Shown: positions 33,546 through 42,755, numbered from the stretch's first letter. The stretch: 64,000 bases of DNA from Clostridia bacterium (GCA_017540175.1 JAFYBN010000070.1:1-64000); one strand, 5' to 3'. The notes: generated by a model from the letters alone, not told the origin. Numbers and translations: made by a program.

Positions 33546-36500
33546 TTACATGGAATACCTGACCCGGTCATATTCCGCGTGCCGGATCTCTTCGCTGCCG
33601 GAGAAGACCCATTCGTCCCCGACCCGCTTCATCGCGTACCGCCAGACATGGCTTTTCACGGTTTTGGAGTCGTCCGCGTAATACTGCACGGTGACGAGTG
33701 TTTCCCCGTTCTTTTCATCGATGCCGATGATGTCAAGAATCTGTATGGAGCCGCCGTGCCCCATGTGCTGTCCCAGGTGCGCGCCGTCGGGGGTGAAGTT
33801 TTCGATGCCGAAATGGATCCGCGCGTAATTTCTGAAGTTTTCCTCCGTCAGATCCGTGTTTCCGAGCTTGCCGCAGATATAGCAGGAGAGCATGAAGCGG
33901 ACGCTCGGATCCATTTCGTCCGTCGTCGGGATGTCGAGTAGGATGCAGCGGGAGAGCAGGCTGTAAAGCACGTCCGCGGCTTCTCCCCGGGAAACGGGCA
34001 AGTCGTCCCGCTCGAAAAACGCGCCCATCAGACCCTCATAGACCGTGCCCCCGATCCGCGTTTTCGTCGGGAAGGCGTCCACGTCCGATCGCGCCGGAAC
34101 AAAGGCGAAGCGCAGCGGTCCCACCGGTCTCCCTCTCTCGTCCGGCTCGATCCACGCGACCCAGTCCGAGAGCATGAGCGTACGGTAATCTGCGTACATC
34201 CCTTTTTCGACGCCGCAGACCTCTTCGAGCCGGTCAATGTCTCCCGTGACAAAGGCGCGGATATAGGAAAGGCGCGCGTCCGTTTCGTCCAGTCCGAGGC
34301 TCGAAAGCTCCTCGACGGACGAGGCGGTTTTTTCGGCTCCGGCGGGCGGGAAGAGGAGAAACGCGGTATCCGGGTTTTCCGCGGGCGTGAGGGAGTCCGC
34401 ACGGTAAAGGAGCGTTTCCCGCGCGTCCTCTTCGCCATTCAACAGGTAGGTCCGGTCGACATAGAAGCCGATCTCACCGACCGCCCGCGGTCTCAGCCCG
34501 ACGATCTCGTAAGAGAAGGTCTGTTCGCCGAACGGCGACGGGTACTGAGCTTCGAGCTGACGAACGACGGAGGCGAGATCGATCCCCTCCCGCGCGGCGA
34601 ATTCTTCCCTTGTGAGGAGAGAATCCGTCCTTGTGTCGTAGAAGATATTGGCGATCCTGTCCGCGCGGATATAGGTCCCCGGGACCTCCGCCCGCACGGC
34701 GATACAGAGGACGCCGTCCCGCTCGCAGAACTCTGTTGCGATCTTCAGCCGGAAGAAGTCGTAGGGAAAGCGCGCGAGCCGTTCCATGTACCCGTCGTAC
34801 AGCTCCGTGAAGTCGTCCCGGATCACCCGGTTGATCTCGTCCCTGTGCGGGGAGTCCGAAACGAATTCTTTGATGTCCACGTCGATGAAGGGACTGCCGT
34901 CGTCCGCGTACACCCGCACCGCGTCGGTCATCCGGTAGGAGCGGGGAATGAAATCCCGGACCTTCTCCACCCGCAGGGCAGGCCCGTCGAAGCTCGGCGC
35001 GAAGGTGAAGCAGTAAACCCCGTAATCCGCCTCGTCCCACGGGAAGTCGACCGCGTTCACGATGTGCGCGTACACGCGGATGACCTCGCCGTCCTGATTT
35101 GAGACAAGCTCGGAAATGTCATATTTTGTCGTGCGGTAATCTATCTCGAGCGGGAAGGTGAGCCAGCCGAGCCCGTCCATCGAGGCCAAAGCAGAGTCGG
35201 ACTCGCCGTAGATTTCGCGCGTCGCGGCAAGGTAGTCGAAGTTCCGGATGCCGAAGACCTCCCCGACCGCGTCCCGGATCTGATCCGCGTGGATCCCCCA
35301 GTTCATTCCGTCGAAGGTGGCTTCCGCCTCCCGGAAAGGAAAGGCCTCGTCGTAAAGATCCCATCGGAGCGCGTGGGTCAGATTCCGCGCGTCCTCGAGG
35401 GAATAGGCGCTTTCGCCGGCGAGCCATGCGTCGTCCATCACCTCGCGGACGAGGATGTGTACGAGGCTTTCGGCCTCCTCCGTCGTATGAACGTGGACGG
35501 TCGTTTTTTCGGCGTCACCCCCCGCGGGCAGCCAGTTCCCGTTTCGGAAGGAGTCGAACCGCCAGCCGTCCGCCGTCTTCACCATGGTGACGGTCACCCG
35601 CTCCGCGCTCCCGACCGCCAGAGTTCTCCTGTCAAGATAGAAGGTGATATAACGGTAAACGATCCGCTCGTCGGTCTTCTCGAGAAGCTCGAACCGGTCG
35701 CGGGAGGGATCGTGCCCGTTCGTTCCCGCGTCCGCGGCGAGAAAGTACGTCTTTCCCCCGTATTCCATGACTTTTTTGCCGGGTCCGACGAGCGATTCCC
35801 AGAACCCGTCTGTGAAGAGGGAGCGTCCAGCCGCGTCGAAGTCCGCCCAGTTTTCATACCGTCCCTGACTGGGATAGTATTCGAGCTCCGCGCCGCGTTC
35901 GGGATCGTACACCGTGACGGGCGGGTAGGCGTAAGCGCTCGGGACGGGCATCCCGTCCCCCCTCGGCGCGAACGTATCGATATAGGACGCGTCCGGTCCG
36001 TATACCGCCGGGAAGAAGAGCTTCGCGCGGGCATAGAGCTCGCGCTGCTCGGCGTCGAAGAAATCCGGATACACGATCGCATCCCTCGCTTCGTCGCCGA
36101 CCGGCGGCTCAGGCACGTTTTCGCCCTCGGTCTCCCCGCACTTTTCAAAGAAGATCCGCGGCAGCTCCCGGGTATACAGCCCGGTCGGCTTATAAAACCT
36201 CATCCGGTATTCGCCGAAATCGATCCGCTCGCCCGCGTAGATCCCTGCGGACTCGCCGACACCGTCCGGAACATCCGGAACATAGGTCACCAGCCGGAAG
36301 CGGACGGTCACGGAGACGCCGTCCCAATCGGTCTGCGCGTCCTCCATCGTGAAATATCCGTGGCTGAGACCCGTCGGTTCGATCCGGTAGCGGTCCCCCG
36401 CCTCGTCGTATCGGAACAGGTCGGACGCGAGGTCGCCGGGCTCATCCGGCAGGACGCCGAACATCTCTTCAGCGACGCGATAGGCGTTCGCGCGGGAGAT

Positions 36501-39410
36501 CCCCTCCCCGTCCTGCCATTCTGCCCGGAGGGCGGAGAGGATTTCCGGGAACGGGTGTGCTTCGGCATCGCGCTCCGTCATCCCGAGGCGCATGAGAAAG
36601 CCCTGAACCTCCGTCAGCCCAAAGGCGATATCCCCGTCCGGCCACCGGCGGGAGGACATGCTGTCGATCAGATGATGTGCGATGGTTTCCGCTTCCTCCG
36701 GCGTCCAGAGCTCCTTCGCGCGGAGGGTGCTGTCCCGGAGCTCGCGGGGCAGGAAGTCCGAGAGATACTCACTCAGGTTCATGCTCCCGAAGACCTCCTC
36801 CGGATAGCTGCTCGGATAGGTCTTTTTCTGTTCTTCAAACCACTCGCTTCCGGTCAGCCGTTTTTCGGGAGCGAAGACAAAGTGTCCGTCCCCCTCGTAC
36901 CGGAGCGTGCCGCTTTCCGTGTACGGAGCGTCCTCCCGTCCCCGGAAGCGCAGATATTCGTCAATGCTCTGCAGATTCAGAAAATCGGCGTTCGTGCGCA
37001 GATAACCTGTGGTTTCCTCCCCTGCCCACAGCCTGAGCTGATATCCCGCGCCTGCTTCCGCGGTGTCATAGCAGTATGCGCCGTCCTCCGTCAAAAAGTA
37101 CCAGACGACGTCCGCGCCCTGCCCGGAGGGAGCCCAGACGGTGAAGAACGCGAAATCATCGCCGCGGGAAAGCACGAACCGGTATGGGCCGAAATAGAGG
37201 GGGCGGTCCAGCTCGTACCGTTCGCCCCGCCAGCGGAAGGAAGTCAGGATAAAGGAATCATAGTCCTCTCCGCTCCGCCGACCTTCGTTCTCCGCGTAAA
37301 GGCACAGATCGCCGAGGTCGGAAACGGAGACCGCTATGGCGTCCGGGACGGGAGATGCTTCGGGATCGTAGCGGAAATCCCCGTTTTCGTCGTAAGAGGA
37401 AGGGTACAAAGCGGTCAGAGCTTCGCCGTATGCGAGCCGATCCGCGGTGAATTCGTATGCGGCAGCATCTCCGTACAGCGCGGCGGCGCCGTCGGAGGGC
37501 GTCATTTTTCGGATCGCGTCCGCCGGATCCCCGTCGAGGTCTCCCCGGAACCATGCTGCCCCCGTCATGGGCAGCTCCCTGCCGATCCACTCTTCAAACC
37601 CCGGAGCCGTCGAGGAAACGAGCGTCACGCCGACGGTCTCGCGGTATTCCGTACCGTAGGCATGCCCGGCGTCATAGCGCACCCGGAACACGGCTTCGTA
37701 AGTCTTTGCTTCCTCCGTAGCCGTACCGAACTGTGCGTAAAGAAGTCCGTCCTCCCCGATCCGATACGTCCCGCGCCAGTCGCGGGCATCCCCTCCGAAG
37801 GAGGCGGTCCAGCGGAAGGATTCCTCCGCATAGGGGGAGAGGATCAGCGCGGTTTGACAGAGTACGCCTCCCTCCCGGTACCAGCCGTTCCATCTCCCGC
37901 TGAGCTCAAAGGAGAGCCCTGCCGCGCGGAGGGTATCCGTCTGCCAGCCGCCGGTCGAAGTAAGAACGCTCTCCTTCTCCGAGCCGACGGAAAGCGGCGT
38001 CCAGTCCCCGTCCGGCAGGGGCGCGAGGGAGCGCGCGGCCGCAGGATCGGGGGAAGCTTCCCCGTTTTCCGTCTCTTCCTTTTGTGGCTGGGACGCCGCA
38101 TCGGGGGATGCATCCCTGTTTTCTGCCTCTTCCTCTTCCGGAGGAGAGGCCGCGTCGGTTTTCAAAGGGTTCGTCGCACAGGAAATCACGGCTGCCGCCG
38201 CGAGGGTCCCGGCGAGGACCGAAATCCAGAGCTTCGGCTTTTTCCAGCCGAGGATATGGCGGATGCGCGTCTCCACGTCCCCTTCGCCGAAGGCGGGTGT
38301 GAAGGGTACGGGAAAACGGCGGTCCGACGCGAAGGACAAAAGGGACATGCTGTATGCTTTCGCGATCCCGCGGCTGCCGGAAAGCACGGCTTCGTCGCAC
38401 CGCATCTCCATGTCCCGGGACATGAGATGAAACGCCAGCCAGACCAGCGGATTGAACCAGTGCACGGCGAGGATCGCGAACGCCGCCGCCTTGACGAGAT
38501 CGTCCCGATACCGGATGTGATAGCGCTCGTGGTCCAGCACATAGAGGAGGCAGTCCTCCTCCAGCCCGAAGGGGACGTAGATCCGGGGACGGATCAGCCC
38601 GAAGAGGAAGGGCGAGCGCATCTTGTCGGACTGCCAGACATTGTCTTCGAGCCAAACGGCGGAAGCGAGCATCCGGCGCAGCACCAAAGCCCCGGCGATC
38701 CCGTAGAGCAAAAAGAGCGAAGCTCCGGCGATCCAGACGACGGTCAGCGCGCGCAGCCAACGCAGGGTTTTTGCGGATCCGGATGCGCGACCGGCCCCCT
38801 CCCGTTCCGTATCGGCAGGTTCGGAGATCAGATCAGGCTCTGCTGCCGCGGAAGGATCGGCGGGCGAAGGCGCCTCCGTTTGTTCCGATGCCGAGGCGGA
38901 CGGGATCGGCGTCTCTGAAACGAGGTCCGAAGGGTTCTCCGGCAGGGAGGACGCCGGAAGCTCCGCCGCGTCGGGGGCGGTCTGTTCCGTCGCGGCGGAT
39001 TGCGGTCCGAGAGCGGATGGGATCGTGCCGTACGGTCCCGCGATTTCGGCGGGGGCGGCAGGAGACTGCTCGGCGGAGGGCGAAGAGATCGGCGCGTCGG
39101 CGTTCCCCTGGGACAGCCCGAACGCCTCCGGGAGCTTTTCGGGCAGCTCCTGACCTTCCGGTTCCCGCGCCGACAAAACCTCCGCGATCCTGCCGGGCTC
39201 CGCCGCGGTTTCGAGAACGGGCAGGCGGAACAGGGACAGGGCGAAGGGCACGCTCACGGGACAGCATAGCCGGAAGGCCACCGCCAGCCAGAGAATGTAG
39301 GATATTTTCTTCGGCGCGCGCCGCAGGCACAGACGGAGCAGAAGGACCGCGAAAATCACCACCGTCGCCGTGACGCTCATGCCGAGGACGACGAGAAAAA
39401 CGCGATCCAT
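33546..39410 (-). CDS. Giant BlaR1/MecR1-type M56 membrane peptidase with about 1530-aa extracellular region
   Basis: A 1954-aa protein. The first 412 residues form a BlaR1-type sensor: membrane segments near 6-28, 37-60, 218-238, 307-327 and 393-412, the zinc-protease motif HERYH (294-298) and EMRCDEAVLS near 335. An insertion rich in Pro, Ser, Ala and Glu (about 65-210) separates segments two and three. Typical BlaR1 proteins end with a penicillin-binding domain of about 250 aa; here about 1530 residues follow with no SxxK transpeptidase signature noticed. Three helical modules (about 900-990, 1305-1393, 1803-1873) each end in a pattern like F-G-I-x-N-F and are followed by beta-rich segments. 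One base separates it from the BlaI-type gene stop. Expected to cleave the repressor after sensing an outside signal. Confidence 0.8.
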   Translation of the reverse strand: MDRVFLVVLGMSVTATVVIFAVLLLRLCLRRAPKKISYILWLAVAFRLCCPVSVPFALSLFRLPVLETAAEPGRIAEVLSAREPEGQELPEKLPEAFGLSQGNADAPISSPSAEQSPAAPAEIAGPYGTIPSALGPQSAATEQTAPDAAELPASSLPENPSDLVSETPIPSASASEQTEAPSPADPSAAAEPDLISEPADTEREGAGRASGSAKTLRWLRALTVVWIAGASLFLLYGIAGALVLRRMLASAVWLEDNVWQSDKMRSPFLFGLIRPRIYVPFGLEEDCLLYVLDHERYHIRYRDDLVKAAAFAILAVHWFNPLVWLAFHLMSRDMEMRCDEAVLSGSRGIAKAYSMSLLSFASDRRFPVPFTPAFGEGDVETRIRHILGWKKPKLWISVLAGTLAAAAVISCATNPLKTDAASPPEEEEAENRDASPDAASQPQKEETENGEASPDPAAARSLAPLPDGDWTPLSVGSEKESVLTSTGGWQTDTLRAAGLSFELSGRWNGWYREGGVLCQTALILSPYAEESFRWTASFGGDARDWRGTYRIGEDGLLYAQFGTATEEAKTYEAVFRVRYDAGHAYGTEYRETVGVTLVSSTAPGFEEWIGRELPMTGAAWFRGDLDGDPADAIRKMTPSDGAAALYGDAAAYEFTADRLAYGEALTALYPSSYDENGDFRYDPEASPVPDAIAVSVSDLGDLCLYAENEGRRSGEDYDSFILTSFRWRGERYELDRPLYFGPYRFVLSRGDDFAFFTVWAPSGQGADVVWYFLTEDGAYCYDTAEAGAGYQLRLWAGEETTGYLRTNADFLNLQSIDEYLRFRGREDAPYTESGTLRYEGDGHFVFAPEKRLTGSEWFEEQKKTYPSSYPEEVFGSMNLSEYLSDFLPRELRDSTLRAKELWTPEEAETIAHHLIDSMSSRRWPDGDIAFGLTEVQGFLMRLGMTERDAEAHPFPEILSALRAEWQDGEGISRANAYRVAEEMFGVLPDEPGDLASDLFRYDEAGDRYRIEPTGLSHGYFTMEDAQTDWDGVSVTVRFRLVTYVPDVPDGVGESAGIYAGERIDFGEYRMRFYKPTGLYTRELPRIFFEKCGETEGENVPEPPVGDEARDAIVYPDFFDAEQRELYARAKLFFPAVYGPDASYIDTFAPRGDGMPVPSAYAYPPVTVYDPERGAELEYYPSQGRYENWADFDAAGRSLFTDGFWESLVGPGKKVMEYGGKTYFLAADAGTNGHDPSRDRFELLEKTDERIVYRYITFYLDRRTLAVGSAERVTVTMVKTADGWRFDSFRNGNWLPAGGDAEKTTVHVHTTEEAESLVHILVREVMDDAWLAGESAYSLEDARNLTHALRWDLYDEAFPFREAEATFDGMNWGIHADQIRDAVGEVFGIRNFDYLAATREIYGESDSALASMDGLGWLTFPLEIDYRTTKYDISELVSNQDGEVIRVYAHIVNAVDFPWDEADYGVYCFTFAPSFDGPALRVEKVRDFIPRSYRMTDAVRVYADDGSPFIDVDIKEFVSDSPHRDEINRVIRDDFTELYDGYMERLARFPYDFFRLKIATEFCERDGVLCIAVRAEVPGTYIRADRIANIFYDTRTDSLLTREEFAAREGIDLASVVRQLEAQYPSPFGEQTFSYEIVGLRPRAVGEIGFYVDRTYLLNGEEDARETLLYRADSLTPAENPDTAFLLFPPAGAEKTASSVEELSSLGLDETDARLSYIRAFVTGDIDRLEEVCGVEKGMYADYRTLMLSDWVAWIEPDERGRPVGPLRFAFVPARSDVDAFPTKTRIGGTVYEGLMGAFFERDDLPVSRGEAADVLYSLLSRCILLDIPTTDEMDPSVRFMLSCYICGKLGNTDLTEENFRNYARIHFGIENFTPDGAHLGQHMGHGGSIQILDIIGIDEKNGETLVTVQYYADDSKTVKSHVWRYAMKRVGDEWVFSGSEEIRHAEYDRVRYSM

Positions 39411-39411
39411 T

Positions 39412-39774
39412 TTAGTCCTCCCTGTGTTCGTCGATCAGCTTTTTGAGCCGCTCGGTCTCCTCCCGGGAGAGCTTTTTCGAGCCGAGAAAGGAGACGAGAA
39501 AATTCGGCAGCGAGCCCGCGAAGGTGTTCTCCACCACGCGCTCCGATTCCGCCGTCCACACCTCCTCCCGGGTGACGAGCGAGGTCACCACGGCGCGGTT
39601 GTTCTTGGCAAATCCCTTTTCGCACATCTTTTTGAGCATCGTGAACGCCGTGGATTTCTTCCATTTCAGCTTTTCTGCGCAAAGCTCCGCGAGCTTCATC
39701 GAGGAAACGGGTTCGTTGTCCCATACCAGCGACATGAACCGGAATTCACTCTCGAACAGTCTTTTGTCATCCAT
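39412..39774 (-). CDS. BlaI/MecI-family transcriptional repressor
   Basis: A 120-aa winged-helix repressor of the BlaI/MecI/CopY family (usual length about 120-130). The DNA-binding part is at residues about 8-70, with PVSSMKLAELCAEKLKWKKSTAFTMLKKM as the helix-turn-helix and wing region, followed by a C-terminal dimerisation helix part (ESERVVENTFAGSL...SREETERLKKLID). In known systems the partner BlaR1 protease triggers cleavage near the domain junction. Its stop is one base before the ATG of the giant M56 protein, so they form a pair. The promoter lies at 39825-39853 with a dyad just downstream. Confidence 0.9.
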   Translation of the reverse strand: MDDKRLFESEFRFMSLVWDNEPVSSMKLAELCAEKLKWKKSTAFTMLKKMCEKGFAKNNRAVVTSLVTREEVWTAESERVVENTFAGSLPNFLVSFLGSKKLSREETERLKKLIDEHRED

Positions 39775-39797
39775 CTTCGTTCTCCCAGTATTTGGTT

Positions 39798-39815
39798 GGT
39801 CGGTTCAGATCGACC
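39798..39815 (-). promoter_or_regulatory. Candidate repressor operator (18-bp dyad)
   Basis: GGTCGATCTGAACCGACC on the minus strand is an imperfect palindrome with perfect 5-bp ends, about 10 bases downstream of the -10 box and upstream of the repressor ATG. The position suits autorepression. It does not contain the TACA-TGTA core of staphylococcal BlaI sites. Confidence 0.5.
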
Positions 39816-39824
39816 TTTTTCTTC

Positions 39825-39853
39825 AGTATAGCACGCAAAAGCGCGGCTGTCAA
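39825..39853 (-). promoter_or_regulatory. Sigma-A promoter of the BlaI/BlaR1 operon
   Basis: TTGACA (39848-39853) and TATACT (39825-39830), minus strand, 17-base spacer. Confidence 0.85.
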
Positions 39854-39966
39854 GAGGGTAATTTGATTTTTTTTGAGATGTCCGGCTGCCGCACGGAGGC
39901 GGACCCTTGGGGCGCTCCGCGTGATCGCCGCGCACGCGCATCTGTGGCAAAAAACTCACCGGCGGC

Positions 39967-40006
39967 AAAAAAACGGGATACCGGGCGTCTGTGCGCCGTT
40001 ATCCCG
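39967..40006 (-). terminator. Terminator downstream of the two-TM protein gene
   Basis: CGGGATA/TATCCCG arms (39974-39980 and 40000-40006) with a GC-rich inner part, followed on the minus strand by seven T (39967-39973). It lies about 150 bases after the stop at 40159; nothing else was seen in 39854-40158. Confidence 0.75.
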
Positions 40007-40158
40007 AAATGATTCTCGATTCCGTCCCGCGCCGGATCGGCATCTTTGGGCAGCCTTCCGATCCTCCCTCCGGGTGTTCCACGCTCAAGCCCGCGCCCCC
40101 GTTCGTGCGCATCCGTCCCGCGCGTCGCGTCCGCCGGGCTTCCGGGGAGGAGCGAGGC

Positions 40159-41454
40159 TCACGGGGATTTCCGCACCGCAAGCACCCTGCACCCGAACGG
40201 CTTCAGCGCGAGATGCGAAAGACCGCTCCCGTCTTCGGCAAAATCCCATTCGTAGCCGAGTGAGCGCATTTCATACAGCCTGGCGAGATCGGCGTCCCGT
40301 CCCCCGCCGTCCGCCCGGCTGTCAGCCCGGCTGACAGCCCGGCAGACTGCCCGGCTGACTGCCCGGCCGTCCGATGTGCTTTCCGATGTGCCGAATTGGA
40401 TCTCACACCCGTTCAGCGATTCGAGCAGGGCAGTGAATTCCGCGGCGAAACGGAGCTGCTCCGTGAGCTCGTCCGAAAGCTCCGCCTCCCGCAGCTCGTC
40501 GAGGCTCACGTACAGACGCCTGCACTCCTCGGCGAGCGCGCGGTCGACGCCGTCCATCAGCGCGCGGTTCAGCTCCGGCGTGAGGTCGTACCGCCCCTTG
40601 TCCGGTATGACGAGGGGTTCTCCTTCGCGGAAAACCTCCCCGTGCAGCGCGACGATGCCCGCCTCGTGCGGGTATCCCGCGCTGTCGAGATTCACGGCGA
40701 GCGTGACGCTTTGGATGCGGAAAAGATCGTCCGGCAGACGCGCGAACGCCTCCTCCGTCCGCTTCACCGCGTCGGCATGCTCCGAAAACGTTCTTTTCAG
40801 CGACCGCATGGCCTCGGAGCGCGGGGCGGAGGCTTCGAGTTCCTTCATCAGCGTTTTTGCCGCTTCATGCCGCGCCTTGAGGTCGGAGAGGGTATGGCGG
40901 AACGAGCGGCGGGAAAGCGCCGAAGGATAATTCTCCGCGAACCGCGTCAGGGCGTCCCTCAGTCCCCGGTTTTCGCTCAGCTCCCGGAACAGCTCCGCGC
41001 GGTACCGGATCACGGCCGGGTCGTCCGTGTAGAACCGAACGCCGTCCGTTTTCAAAAGCTTCCCGAGCGTCGCGTCGTATGCCGGGATGTAATCTTCCGG
41101 CAACGGCGATCGCCGCGTGCCCTCGGGGAAGAGAAGACAGGCTGGCAGCCCCCGCGCGTTCTTCCTCTCCGCAAGCTCAAATCCGCTCTGCAGCAGCGTC
41201 GGCTTTGATTTGATATAGTACGGCGTCGTTTTGGATTTGTACCTTCTGTCCCACAGGAGCCGCGTCAGATAAAAGGGGATCAGCGTGCAGGTGACGGCGA
41301 GAAACGCGCACAGAAGGACCCACTTGACAAGGACAAGCGCGCCTTCAAGATCCCGTGTTTTGACGACCGCCCATCCCAGAATGACCGCGGTGACGGTGAG
41401 GACAAACGGGTAAAAGTCCTCCCGTTTTTCGGGTTTCCGTTTCCGTTTCATCAT
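40159..41454 (-). CDS. Two-TM membrane protein of unknown function
   Basis: About 431 aa with basic N-terminus and two membrane segments (about residues 14-32 and 40-66), leaving a cytoplasmic tail of about 360 residues. The tail has charged helices with coiled-coil character (about 160-245), then a beta-type stretch (SVTLAVNLDSAGYPHEAG...). Near the end is a low-complexity GRAVSRAVCRAVSRADSRAD segment encoded by 12-bp tandem repeats. No family recognised. GGAGG fits the ATG at 41454 (or 41451) better than the ATG at 41466, which overlaps that site. The XRE regulator gene ends 22 bases upstream, so they may share a transcript. Confidence 0.65.
   Translation of the reverse strand: MMKRKRKPEKREDFYPFVLTVTAVILGWAVVKTRDLEGALVLVKWVLLCAFLAVTCTLIPFYLTRLLWDRRYKSKTTPYYIKSKPTLLQSGFELAERKNARGLPACLLFPEGTRRSPLPEDYIPAYDATLGKLLKTDGVRFYTDDPAVIRYRAELFRELSENRGLRDALTRFAENYPSALSRRSFRHTLSDLKARHEAAKTLMKELEASAPRSEAMRSLKRTFSEHADAVKRTEEAFARLPDDLFRIQSVTLAVNLDSAGYPHEAGIVALHGEVFREGEPLVIPDKGRYDLTPELNRALMDGVDRALAEECRRLYVSLDELREAELSDELTEQLRFAAEFTALLESLNGCEIQFGTSESTSDGRAVSRAVCRAVSRADSRADGGGRDADLARLYEMRSLGYEWDFAEDGSGLSHLALKPFGCRVLAVRKSP
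40313..40372 (-). repeat. Five tandem 12-bp coding repeats
   Basis: Five 12-base units (consensus GCCCGGCTGACT on the plus strand) code a repeated SRAV/SRAD tetrapeptide within the two-TM protein. Confidence 0.85.
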
Positions 41455-41476
41455 CGACTCCTCCATCCGTTCCCGT

Positions 41477-42607
41477 TCATTTGTCCGATGCCTGTTCGCT
41501 CTCCGCCGCTGCTTGAAGTTCCGCGAGAAGGGTCTTGAAGTCCTCCCGGCCGCGGAGGGGCGCGTAAACGGAAGCTGTTTTCAGAAACTCTGCCCTTTCC
41601 TTTCGCCAGTTTCTTCCTGCGAGCCCTTTAGCCTCTTCACGGTCAATCAGATCCCCCGCGCCTTCGCCCCAGCGATCGAGAACGGGCACGGTGTACGGCA
41701 GGTATCTCTCCTGGTCTTCCTCCGCCGCGCAGATAACCCGATTCCACTGTTCGTCGTATTCGATCTGATCCCGGAGCTTTTCAACGGCGCGTCCGTATTC
41801 TCCCGCTTTGACGAGAAGACGCGCCTGATTTCCCGCGCTCTCCGAGAGTCCCCGCGCGTATCCGACGTAGTTGCCGTCATTGAGTATCGCCTTGACGACC
41901 GCCTCCGACGCCTCATAGGACGGGAGATGATGCTCGCGGTCTCCGCGCATGTTCAGATAATTGCGAAGCCAGTTCAGCGTTTTGTAGATAAGAAACTGCT
42001 GTTCGTTCTGCCACTCCTCGCCGTCGAGACATTCGAGCAGATGCATGTCCCTGAACGAACCGGACTGCTCCGCAAAGATCTTTGCTTCTTCCCGTTTGCC
42101 GTCGTTCATGCGCATGTGGAAGAGCTGGGATGCCGCGTAGCTTCTCCATGTTTCGTTCTTCCCGTCGGCAAGGAGCGCGAGGAACCGTTTTTCAGCGTCA
42201 GCTTTCCGGGTGCGCTCCTCGTCGTTCCCGCCCGTCATGCCGCCGAACGTCCAGTATTCTGTCTCAGCGATCCGGTATGAAATTTGTTCGTTCCGCGGGT
42301 ATTTCTGCATGGCGAGGGCGACGATCTCCTCAAAGCGTTCAAGGTCTTCGCGGGAAAGGCGCCTCAGCTCTTCGCCGAGCTCTTTCGCGCCTTCGTCGTC
42401 TTCTGTCAGGTCGATCCCAAGCAGCTCATCCGCCGAACATCCGAGTACCTTGCACAACGGCGCGATGAGGCTCAAGTCCGGCGTCGAGATGTCGCATTCC
42501 CATTTACTCACGGCCTGTGGGCTGACTCCGAGATAATCCGCCAGACGGTCCTGCGTCAGGTCGGCTTTCTTGCGCAAATCTTTAATTTTCTGTCCGATAT
42601 GTTCCAT
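41477..42607 (-). CDS. XRE-family regulator with helical tail (1)
   Basis: A 376-aa protein. Residues about 5-62 are an HTH_3 domain (IKDLRKKADLTQDRLADYLG, SPQAVSKWE). The remaining about 310 residues are helical, TPR-like, with repeated short helices (YGRAVEKLRDQIEYDEQW). This class couples DNA binding to a peptide- or ligand-binding tail, as in RRNPP-type regulators, but no cognate peptide gene was seen. It is paralogous to the pseudogene at 44004-45120; the two share nearly the same first 65 residues and the upstream region. The promoter is at 42668-42696. Confidence 0.85.
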   Translation of the reverse strand: MEHIGQKIKDLRKKADLTQDRLADYLGVSPQAVSKWECDISTPDLSLIAPLCKVLGCSADELLGIDLTEDDEGAKELGEELRRLSREDLERFEEIVALAMQKYPRNEQISYRIAETEYWTFGGMTGGNDEERTRKADAEKRFLALLADGKNETWRSYAASQLFHMRMNDGKREEAKIFAEQSGSFRDMHLLECLDGEEWQNEQQFLIYKTLNWLRNYLNMRGDREHHLPSYEASEAVVKAILNDGNYVGYARGLSESAGNQARLLVKAGEYGRAVEKLRDQIEYDEQWNRVICAAEEDQERYLPYTVPVLDRWGEGAGDLIDREEAKGLAGRNWRKERAEFLKTASVYAPLRGREDFKTLLAELQAAAESEQASDK

Positions 42608-42755
42608 TTTCGTCTCTCCTGTGTGAATTTCAGAAAAGAAAGCGGGCCCGGCCTTCGTTCCGCATACAGTATAGCAGATTCAAACGCCGGGCGCAATGGA
42701 TTTGTATTCGAGGTCCCCACAACCGTAGGTTGTGAGTCAGCCGGGGGTTGTGTCG
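42601..42755 (-). repeat. Duplicated regulator promoter cassette, copy 1
   Basis: About 150 bases matching 45114-45265: start codon region of the XRE gene, leader, promoter, the phrase GGATTTGTATTCGAGGTCCC and the dyad CACAACCGTAGGTTGTG. The dyad lies just beyond the stop of the upstream gene, whose last codons fall inside the cassette. Confidence 0.85.
42668..42696 (-). promoter_or_regulatory. Promoter of XRE regulator 1
   Basis: TTGCGC (42691-42696) and TATACT (42668-42673), minus strand, 17-base spacer. Confidence 0.75.

Noticed and set aside
35289-38918. 1209-codon plus-strand reading frame
   Set aside because: Antisense to the giant BlaR1-type gene; no ribosome binding site, Arg/Val/Gly-rich without any motif. 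The same applies to 5257-7851, 47801-49831, 50164-52506 and 59749-62130.
38140-39380. Lipobox-like VISCATN in the BlaR1-type protein
   Set aside because: It lies after the fifth membrane segment in the middle of the chain, not at an N-terminal signal peptide.
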